Part shown: positions 42,453 through 48,225 of the stretch, one piece after another
How positions within the stretch are numbered: position 1 is the stretch's first letter
Layout: the number at the start of each line of letters is the position of its first letter
Source: Sva-25 sp037385685
GTDB lineage: Bacteria; Pseudomonadota; Gammaproteobacteria; Chromatiales; Chromatiaceae
Reading direction: 5' to 3'
NCBI GenBank assembly: GCA_037385685.1
Contig: JARRMW010000025.1
Coordinates: forward strand, 1-48,225
Length of the DNA: 48,225 bases
Translations under genes and position numbers: made by a program
The notes under the pieces: model-generated
Databases searched by the model: none
What the model saw: only the letters and a program-made list of their open reading frames with translations
What the model was told of the DNA's origin: nothing

Positions 42453-43271
42453 TCAGGCCTGCACGAGGCGCACGTTCTGGGCTACGAGCCCATCCTCTTC
42501 CTGCGGGCTCTCCTGCAGGTAGAATTCAAGCACAGTATCTCCCTGAACGAGGTCATCCTCGGTGACATCGCTCGCGACCTCGTTGATATGGCAAAACACA
42601 CTCTTCCACGGTGAGTCCTTGAGGCGGGCGTTTGTTATCCAGCTGTTGTCGTCGATGCGGTCGAGAAAGCTGAGGAAGCCGTATCCCTTGTCCGGGAACC
42701 ACTTTGCGCAGATGCCACGTACGCACGATCCTGTGCGGCCCCACTGGTTCTTGGGCTCATAGGCGATTGGCACGAGGTTTGGAATCAGGAAGCCCGAGTG
42801 GAACTGATCGACCTGGCGCTGCAGCTGGCGGGAGACATTGTCGAAGCCCATGAGCTCCACGCGGCATCCGCGATTCTGCAGGGCCGTCACCAGCGGCTGG
42901 AAGTCCCCGTCCCCTGTCACGAGCAGGATCTCGTCGAGATGTTCTGCCTGCGTCAGTGCATCAACAGCAACATCGAGATCCGTATTGGCCTTGATGGTTG
43001 TCTGGCCCTCCTCGTTGGTGAATCGCCGGACATTCTTGAGGATGACCTTCCAGCCAAACTGGCGTGCCTGCTGCTGGTAGAGAAAGGATTTTCTGGCGTA
43101 CTCGGGATCATCCGCTGCACGTTCCTGGTCGAAGGCGACATAAGTATTGAGGCGTATCAGACGTCGGTCGTTGCGGCCGGCGAAAGTTCTTAGTACATCA
43201 TAGCGAAGCTGGTAACCGCCGTTATAGCGGACATTTTCTGCATCGACAAAAACACCGACTTTCAGCGTCAT
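42453..43271 (-). CDS. NYN domain (LabA-like) nuclease fused to a cold-shock-like domain
   Basis: 272 residues from the ATG at 43271 (GGAG 9 nt upstream; an ATG at 43286 would add five residues). Residues 1-175 form an NYN/PIN-like domain with acidic motifs VGVFVDAENVRYNGG, KANTDLDVAVDAL and LLVTGDGDFQPLV, the usual metal-binding aspartates of LabA/DUF88 proteins. After a linker, residues about 190-272 resemble a cold-shock OB fold: ICAKWFPDKGYGFLSFLD (RNP1-like), then SVFCHINEVAS and LVQGDTVLEFYLQE. The combination suggests an RNA- or ssDNA-binding nuclease. The activity is inferred from motifs. Confidence 0.85.
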   Translation of the reverse strand: MTLKVGVFVDAENVRYNGGYQLRYDVLRTFAGRNDRRLIRLNTYVAFDQERAADDPEYARKSFLYQQQARQFGWKVILKNVRRFTNEEGQTTIKANTDLDVAVDALTQAEHLDEILLVTGDGDFQPLVTALQNRGCRVELMGFDNVSRQLQRQVDQFHSGFLIPNLVPIAYEPKNQWGRTGSCVRGICAKWFPDKGYGFLSFLDRIDDNSWITNARLKDSPWKSVFCHINEVASDVTEDDLVQGDTVLEFYLQESPQEEDGLVAQNVRLVQA

Positions 43272-43330
43272 TCTTATGGTCTCCATCTAATACCCGCAAG
43301 CCGGGACTGTGCGGGCTGGCATGATTTTCT

Positions 43331-43367
43331 AAAATTAAAATACCGGAGCGGCAGTGCCTGCCTCCGG
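43331..43367 (-). terminator. Terminator of the exonuclease gene
   Basis: On the minus strand CCGGAG...CTCCGG (43343-43367, with further partial pairing inside) is followed by TATTTTAATTTT. It lies between the exonuclease stop at 43423 and the NYN gene start, so the two are separate transcripts. Confidence 0.75.
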
Positions 43368-43422
43368 CAAGCACCATTTTACAGAATCTGTCCGGTGTTG
43401 CACCCTGCGGCGCGGGTTTGGA

Positions 43423-44121
43423 TTATTTGCCTTTGACGAGGAATTGTTTCAGGCGGAGCTTGTGGGCATCACCGATGTAATCGAGTTGTGCAAGGAAGAG
43501 TTCGGCCGTCGAAAGTGCATCCGTGAGTGCGTTGTGCGCTGGGTAGCGGGGCAGACCGTAGCGATCACGCAGGTTGAACAGTCGCAATTCATGAGGACTG
43601 AAGTGCATGTTTCTGCGGTCGAACCACTGCCTTGCGAGTTCGAGTGTATCGATCATCGGGAAGACCGGAGCAAACCCCCATAACTCGTTGCAGGCCTTCT
43701 GCAGGAAGGTGCGCTCGATATCTGCATGATGCGCAAGGATCACCTTGCCCTTCAGGTAATCCAGCATCTCGGTCATGATGCTGCTGAGCGGCTTGCCGAC
43801 ATCTGCAGCCATATCGTCCGTGATGCGGTGAATCACGGCGCTGGCCTCGGGTATTGCCTGTTGCGCTTCCAGGTAGATATGCGTTGCGCTGTGCAGCCGG
43901 ATCGCATTGTGCTGCAGTTCGACATAGCCGATGCTGAGAATGTCGTCCTTTTGTGTATCGAGTCCCGTGGTCTCGAAGTCCATCGAGACGATCCTGGTCT
44001 CGAAGATCCCCTGCTTCTCGTCGGGAAAGGGATGGGCCAGATAATCCCGAACCGGTCCTTCCGGGGCTTTCTCGAGCAGACGCAGTCTGCGCTTGTCTGC
44101 AGAGACAAAGCGTCCGAACAT
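43423..44121 (-). CDS. DnaQ-like DEDDh 3'-5' exonuclease
   Basis: 232 residues. Motifs: I VSMDFETTGLDT (Asp48, Glu50), II AHHADIERTFL and III HNALTDALSTAELFL with the DEDDh histidine at its start; these belong to the proofreading-exonuclease (DnaQ/epsilon-like) family. The first 40 residues are a non-catalytic extension. It starts at the base that ends the upstream cNMP-CBS gene (TGATG overlap), implying translational coupling. Pairs of such a gene with a DUF294 nucleotidyltransferase protein are common in proteobacteria. The biological substrate is unknown. Confidence 0.9.
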   Translation of the reverse strand: MFGRFVSADKRRLRLLEKAPEGPVRDYLAHPFPDEKQGIFETRIVSMDFETTGLDTQKDDILSIGYVELQHNAIRLHSATHIYLEAQQAIPEASAVIHRITDDMAADVGKPLSSIMTEMLDYLKGKVILAHHADIERTFLQKACNELWGFAPVFPMIDTLELARQWFDRRNMHFSPHELRLFNLRDRYGLPRYPAHNALTDALSTAELFLAQLDYIGDAHKLRLKQFLVKGK

Positions 44122-45983
44122 CAGGCCAGACGCCCTGCCTGGTAGCGCGAGCCGAGGGTTTCCTGCATGGTGCTGATGACGCGGAATGCATCCTTGAGAT
44201 GTTCGCGTTCGAGTTTAGAAAGCTTTTCAGGCGGCAGAAAGTTGTCGGCCTTTTCGCCACGGCGGATCTGTTCCGCCTGGTGCCGGATGCGCAGGGTACC
44301 GATGAACTCGAAGGCATCGATCAGGTTTGCCGATCCCTCGCTGCTGAGCGCCGGCGTGCCGCCAGCATGCACAAGACGGTCGATGGTCCTGATATGGGGG
44401 ATACCCTCGGCCAGCGAGTAGATGCGCGCCAGGTCGATGATCGGGACGATACCTGTGTGTTTCAGGTCCAGCGTGTTGTTGTGTTCGCCATCATGCACGA
44501 GCACGAAATCACGAAAGAAGCCCAGCGGCGGCCGATGCTTCAGAGCATTGCCCGTCATGAATGCCAGGAAAATGCCGTTTTCCTGTGTCTGCTTCAGCAT
44601 TTTCTTGCGGATATCGGAGAGCAATGCTTCCTCACCATGCACCATGCGCAAGTCGAAGAAAACGCTCGACAGCATGAGTGCCATAGGTTCCGGCGTCTGG
44701 ATCCACTTGTTGAAGTAACCCTCCCAGACCTTTTGTTTCTGGCGCCATTCCGGGTTGATTGCCATGACATTACCCGGGCAGTAGATATAGCCGCATGCAT
44801 TGAGGCCATCGCATACGTAACGTGCCAGTGCCTCGAAATAGTTGTCATCTTCGGGTTTCATGTCGTTCGAAATGATCAGGCCGTTGTCCTGGTCCGAGTG
44901 TGACGACTGTTCCATGCGCGCCTGTGAGCCTCCGGCAACCCAGGCGTAGGGTACAGGTGGAGGACCGAGTTTCTCCTCGGCAAGTTTGAGCAGACGGATT
45001 GTAAAGGCATCCGTAACAGCAGTGATGGCGTTGCCGACGTGCTGTGCGGTCCCACCGGCATTCACGAGGCAAAGCTGCAGTTCAGGCAATTTACGGCTGG
45101 CCTCGATGAGCTCGTCGAGAGTGCGGGCCTTGCGTACCTGGCCAGCGAGATAGACAGCACTCGTGCTTTCCTGGCGAATCAGGTCCGAGACCGTCAGCAT
45201 CCCCTTGAGGTCTCCATTTTCGATGACAGGTAAATGGTGAAAACCGGCCTGCGTCATGGTCATGAGCGCATCAAACGCCGACACACTACCGTCGATGTGA
45301 CTGATGCTGCTCGACATGATATCGCTGACGGGGCGTCCAGCATCGACGCCTGCAGCAACACAGCGCGTTCGAAAATCCTTGTCGGTCAATATTCCACTCA
45401 GCGTCCCGTCACTGGTCACGAGTAGCGAGGAGACACGCTCGTCGGTCATCTTGACGGCGGCCTCTCGTATCGTGCTGTCCTGGTCTATGCAGACAGGTGT
45501 TCGCTCGATAATTTCACTGACTTTTGTGGACATCATGGTCGATGTGCCGAGCGTATCGCCGGAGATGCGTGAAAGCGCGTTCTTCAGCCGTTTGCCTTCA
45601 CTCTCCTCGAAGAAGGCATCGAAATCCGTGGATTCCTTGCGCAGTTTCTCGATGACGTTACAAGGCAGGGCATAGAGCAGGGTATCCTCCGTTGCCTCGC
45701 CCTCGTGAACCTTGCTGTCGGTGAGAATACAGTGCTGGCTGTGAAGATCCCCCTCGCTCATTTTACTGATGAGTTTCTTGCGCTTGTCGAACAACGAGAT
45801 GGCACCCTGGCGAACGACGTAGAGCGCGCTCAGATCGCCCTCGGAGGGCGGGAATTCGCGACCACGCCGGATATAGCGGATCGTAATTTCGGGGATAAGC
45901 TTGTTCAGCGTCTCCTCGGCAAGCTGGTCGAACGGCGGGTGTTCGGCAAGAAAGTCACGTATCTCGAGCAGTTCAACTTCCAC
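44121..45983 (-). CDS. Cyclic-nucleotide-binding, CBS and DUF294 nucleotidyltransferase protein
   Basis: 620 residues from a GTG at 45983 (GGAAA upstream), which gives the family-like start EVELLEIRDFLAEHPPFDQL; the frame is open to an ATG at 46109 but the extension looks unrelated. In order: a cNMP-binding-like beta-roll (about residues 20-135), two CBS motifs (VSEIIERTPVCIDQDSTIR, then VSDIMSSSISHIDGSVSAFD), a nucleotidyltransferase with GGSQARMEQSSHSDQDNGLI and the DUF294 C-terminal substrate domain. The NTase motif is GlnD-like, and the family is thought to be signalling or PII-uridylyltransferase related; no activity is proven. It is coupled to the exonuclease gene. Confidence 0.88.
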   Translation of the reverse strand: MEVELLEIRDFLAEHPPFDQLAEETLNKLIPEITIRYIRRGREFPPSEGDLSALYVVRQGAISLFDKRKKLISKMSEGDLHSQHCILTDSKVHEGEATEDTLLYALPCNVIEKLRKESTDFDAFFEESEGKRLKNALSRISGDTLGTSTMMSTKVSEIIERTPVCIDQDSTIREAAVKMTDERVSSLLVTSDGTLSGILTDKDFRTRCVAAGVDAGRPVSDIMSSSISHIDGSVSAFDALMTMTQAGFHHLPVIENGDLKGMLTVSDLIRQESTSAVYLAGQVRKARTLDELIEASRKLPELQLCLVNAGGTAQHVGNAITAVTDAFTIRLLKLAEEKLGPPPVPYAWVAGGSQARMEQSSHSDQDNGLIISNDMKPEDDNYFEALARYVCDGLNACGYIYCPGNVMAINPEWRQKQKVWEGYFNKWIQTPEPMALMLSSVFFDLRMVHGEEALLSDIRKKMLKQTQENGIFLAFMTGNALKHRPPLGFFRDFVLVHDGEHNNTLDLKHTGIVPIIDLARIYSLAEGIPHIRTIDRLVHAGGTPALSSEGSANLIDAFEFIGTLRIRHQAEQIRRGEKADNFLPPEKLSKLEREHLKDAFRVISTMQETLGSRYQAGRLA

Positions 45984-46186
45984 GATAGTTTTCCGGTGGT
46001 CTGGTTTGAGAATCTGGGTACTGTTTCTTGTTCTTCCCGACGCGAGTGAAGCGCGGATACAACAGTCCTGAACTGCTCCTGATTCTCGCACATTCCGCAC
46101 GCCGTACAAATGCCGAATAACAGGAATGCTTCTCGAGTCTTGCCAGCAATCAAACCGAATGCAGTCAACGACGGTTTGCCAGATTA

Positions 46187-46906
46187 TTGGTGAACAGTGT
46201 CAGGTCCGGGCAGCGGACTCTCCATTCACTGGAGACATGCGGTTATGACTCCCGCGCACATCAAACCCGGGATCCTTTCCCGGTGCTTTTCCTGGCAGGG
46301 CGCACCGTGTTCACCTATTCCGGAAAAGTCACGGGGACACCCAACGGGAATGCGCCAAACCTTCTGGCCTCGTCATACAACATCAAGGCCGAGGTCGAGA
46401 TCCCCGAGGGGGGTGCCGAGGGCATCATCGTGACCCATGGCGGCCGCTTTGCCGGCTACGGCTTCTATCTGCTGAAAGGCAAGCCTGTCTATACCTGGAA
46501 TCTCTTCGGCATGGAAAGGGTCAGGTGGGAGGGCCCGGATGCACTCGCTCCTGGCAAACACACGATTGAATTCGATTTCAATTACGACGGTCTGGGCGCC
46601 GAAACACTGCAGTATGGAAGCCCCAGCGGTCTGGGACGCAGCGGAACCGGATACCTCAAGGTGGACGGAAAGGTTGTCGCTACGGGGAAGATGGACAAGA
46701 CCATCCCGCAGGTGATGCAGTGGGACGAGAATTTCGACGTGGGCGCAGACACCGGCTCCCTGGTAGATGATGATGACTATCAGACTCCCTTCAACTTTAC
46801 CGGAGAGCTTCACAAGCTGACCCTGACCATCGACCGGCCGAAGCTCTCGGAGGAAGACATCGAGAAGCTCAAGGCAGCTATGCACGCCAACCCGGCGAGC
46901 CAGTAG
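46187..46906 (+). pseudogene. Arylsulfatase C-terminal remnant
   Basis: From about 46301 the frame reads RTVFTYSGKVTGTPNG, then AEVEIPEGGAEGIIVTHGGR, FAGYGFYLLKGKPVYTWNL, ALAPGKHTIEFDFNYDG and YLKVDGKVVATGKM, the C-terminal domain of large bacterial arylsulfatases. The catalytic N-terminal sulfatase domain, with its C/S-x-P-x-R formylglycine motif, is absent. The 38 codons before it, from a TTG at 46187, look like non-coding sequence. The 3' end is intact and followed by a hairpin. Most likely it is a decayed gene whose 5' part was lost; expression of this remnant as a stand-alone domain is less likely. Confidence 0.75.
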
Positions 46907-46917
46907 GACCATCTCTG

Positions 46918-46936
46918 GCGGGGCTGCTTGCCCCGC
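46918..46936 (+). terminator. Terminator-like hairpin after the arylsulfatase remnant
   Basis: GCGGGGC-TGCTT-GCCCCGC forms a perfect 7-bp stem 12 nt after the stop, followed by only a short T-rich stretch. It is likely the original terminator of the intact gene. The rest of the 222-bp gap up to 47129 holds nothing supportable. Confidence 0.55.
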
Positions 46937-47128
46937 TGATTTCATGGAAAGCACCGGGCGCGCTTGATTCACCAGGGAACGACCTGTAAAGCAGGGCTGG
47001 CTGATTCTTCATGGACGACTTGGTCTGTGTGGCTGGCTTTAAGCGGTGACCGGGAGCAGTGATTCGCTGGAGGGATCACGTCGGCCCTGTATATGGTCTG
47101 GTGTGAAAAAAGCATTCGGGAGAAAAAG

Positions 47129-47644
47129 ATGGGCATACCTGTCAGGCTTAAGCAGGAACTGAAAACACTGTCGCTGGTATTCCTCTATTTTGCTTGCTGG
47201 CTGGGTATCCTGTTTCTGATCAAGCAGCTGATTCTTGCGGAGTACCACATCGAGTTTTCCGGGATTTCCGGTGCATTGATCGGAGCACTTGTCATGTCCA
47301 AGGTGGTCATGGTTCTTGAATACGTACCGTTGGGGAAATGGCTTCAACATACTGCGGCATGGGTCGATGTCGTGGTTCGAACGTTACTCTATTCACTGGG
47401 CGTACTCGTGGTGTTGCTGCTTGAAAAAGCCTTTGAGGGCCGTCACGAATATGGAGGTTTCAGTGCGTCACTGGCTGCCCTGTTCGATCGTGCCGATCTT
47501 TACCATGTGTGGTTGAATCTGATTGTCGTCAGTGGCGCACTCTTTGTGTATAACCTCCTGTCGGTGATCAACAGGCACATCGGTGAGGGCGGGGTGAAGC
47601 GGTTATTGATGATGCCGTTACCACAAGATCAACAGAATCAATGA
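47129..47644 (+). CDS. Conserved four-helix membrane protein, function unknown
   Basis: 171 residues from the ATG at 47129 (GGGAG 6 nt upstream; an in-frame ATG at 47093 has no such site). Four hydrophobic segments are visible: LSLVFLYFACWLGILFLIK, then ISGALIGALVMSKVVMVLEY, VVVRTLLYSLGVLVVLLLEK and LIVVSGALFVYNLLSVI. Conserved-looking loop motifs are LAEYHIEFSG and FEGRHEYGGF. Similar proteins of this size occur in many proteobacteria as hypotheticals; I know no function. Confidence 0.8.
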   Translation: MGIPVRLKQELKTLSLVFLYFACWLGILFLIKQLILAEYHIEFSGISGALIGALVMSKVVMVLEYVPLGKWLQHTAAWVDVVVRTLLYSLGVLVVLLLEKAFEGRHEYGGFSASLAALFDRADLYHVWLNLIVVSGALFVYNLLSVINRHIGEGGVKRLLMMPLPQDQQNQ

Positions 47645-47753
47645 TGCCGGCGCCAGAGAGGAGATTCGATAGAAAAACGATCTATAACGCCGGGTGATAT
47701 GGGACTGATCCCGGTTTTGTGCAGAAAAACTGTGGTGTCCGTTACTCCATCTA

Positions 47754-48225
47754 TCAGAGGTCGTCGCAATCTTGTCTGCCCGTATGTTTTAAATCATGTC
47801 TGAAAACCGGCCAGGGGCTGTTGGCCGGGCCCTCGCTGGTAATTCTGTACGCCAGTATAGATGTTGTCGTGGTATACAAAACCTCATTCTGAATCATTGG
47901 TGATGATCCCTCTTCATCCTCGTACAGGTTGATCGTGTCATCCACCGAACCATCGGAATTAATAACACGCAGATCCCTGGTAAGCGCATAAATCCTTCCA
48001 TCATTTCCGATTGCGGGCGAGGAAGAGACAGGGGCATCAGATGGGAAGGCAACGCTCCACTTCAGTGAGCCGTCTTCAGGGTTGATGGCATAGAGTTTGC
48101 CATCTCTTGAGCCGACATAGACTGTTCCATCACTGCCGATTGAGGGAGATGAGTCTATTGCACTGTCAGTGGCATAGCGCCACTTCAATGAGCCGTTCGG
48201 GTTGATTGCATGGAGATAGGAATCA
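47754..48225 (-). CDS. PQQ-like beta-propeller repeat protein, C-terminal part (start outside window)
   Basis: The frame is open through the end of the window, so the N-terminus lies beyond 48225; about 157 C-terminal residues are seen. Repeats of the form SIDSSPSIGSDGTVYVGSRD-like DSSPSIGSDGTVYVGSRDGK then LYAINPEDGSLKWSVAF, SSSPAIGNDGRIYALT and GSSPMIQNEVLYTTT match PQQ-type blades (BamB/YncE-like), with alternating SSP-IG-DG-VYVGS and L-AI-P-GSLKW strands. It ends with SPWPVFRHDLKHTGRQ, a pattern typical of secreted propeller proteins. No enzymatic domain is visible in the part present. Confidence 0.85.
   Translation of the reverse strand, partial: DSYLHAINPNGSLKWRYATDSAIDSSPSIGSDGTVYVGSRDGKLYAINPEDGSLKWSVAFPSDAPVSSSPAIGNDGRIYALTRDLRVINSDGSVDDTINLYEDEEGSSPMIQNEVLYTTTTSILAYRITSEGPANSPWPVFRHDLKHTGRQDCDDL

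Noticed and set aside
1..48225. tRNA, rRNA, CRISPR array, insertion sequence or prophage
   Set aside because: Scanning by eye for T-loop sequences, direct spacer-repeat arrays and transposase or phage proteins turned up none; a tRNAscan or Rfam run would be needed to exclude small RNAs fully.

Overview
The window looks like chromosomal DNA of a moderately GC-rich gammaproteobacterium. Pointers are the ccmFGHI cytochrome c maturation cluster, the rpsP-rimM-trmD-rplS operon, an 887-residue homodimeric-type AceE followed by AceF and a lipoyl-bearing dihydrolipoamide dehydrogenase, ExoI (SbcB), EttA, TruD and a PilV-W-X-Y1 minor pilin cluster. A dissimilatory-type ATP sulfurylase (Sat) next to a CbbY-type phosphatase hints at a sulfur-oxidising, CO2-fixing relative of the Chromatiales. 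That lifestyle is inference: no apr, dsr, sox or RuBisCO genes are in the window. I see no rRNA, tRNA, CRISPR array, insertion sequence or prophage.

Layout. 1-3021 is the 3' end of a ccm operon (ccmF partial, ccmG, ccmH, ccmI) whose genes overlap by 4 bp. It is followed by a small membrane protein with a degenerate GIY-YIG-like domain and, convergently, a secreted fusion of a hydrolase-like domain with a TlpA-type thioredoxin. 5029-8916 (minus strand) holds ettA, folD, an orphan FimT-type pseudopilin and a Tyr/His-rich lipoprotein; repeat debris lies between ettA and folD. 9030-15069 (minus strand) is a two-gene AddAB-like helicase-nuclease operon. 15289-19708 (plus strand) carries sat with a strong terminator, cbbY, an aminotransferase and truD. 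19985-22295 holds a small PA3496-like protein, an HdfR-like LysR regulator, an Fe(II)/2-oxoglutarate oxygenase and a small secreted acidic protein. 22737-29449 is the pyruvate dehydrogenase operon aceE-aceF-lpdA plus a YbfF-like esterase, preceded by a striking 11-bp inverted repeat. 29591-30808 is argG. 31271-36762 is the minor pilin and PilY1 cluster, ending in a broken pilE-like gene. 36957-38850 is the ribosomal protein and tRNA/rRNA maturation operon. 38896-48225 mixes sbcB, small conserved proteins, a second oxygenase, a DUF3108-like secreted protein, an NYN-nuclease/cold-shock fusion, a coupled pair of a DnaQ-like exonuclease and a cNMP-CBS-nucleotidyltransferase protein, an arylsulfatase C-terminal remnant, a four-helix membrane protein and the end of a PQQ-type beta-propeller protein.

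Together these are mostly housekeeping and envelope genes. The less ordinary material is: the fusions and degenerate domains around the ccm locus; the AddAB-like pair; the PilV lacking Glu5 and the frameshifted pilin; the operator-like repeats upstream of aceE, cbbY and the LysR gene; the NYN-cold-shock fusion; the nucleotidyltransferase-exonuclease pair; and the arylsulfatase fossil. No single locus is convincingly a new defence or mobile system.
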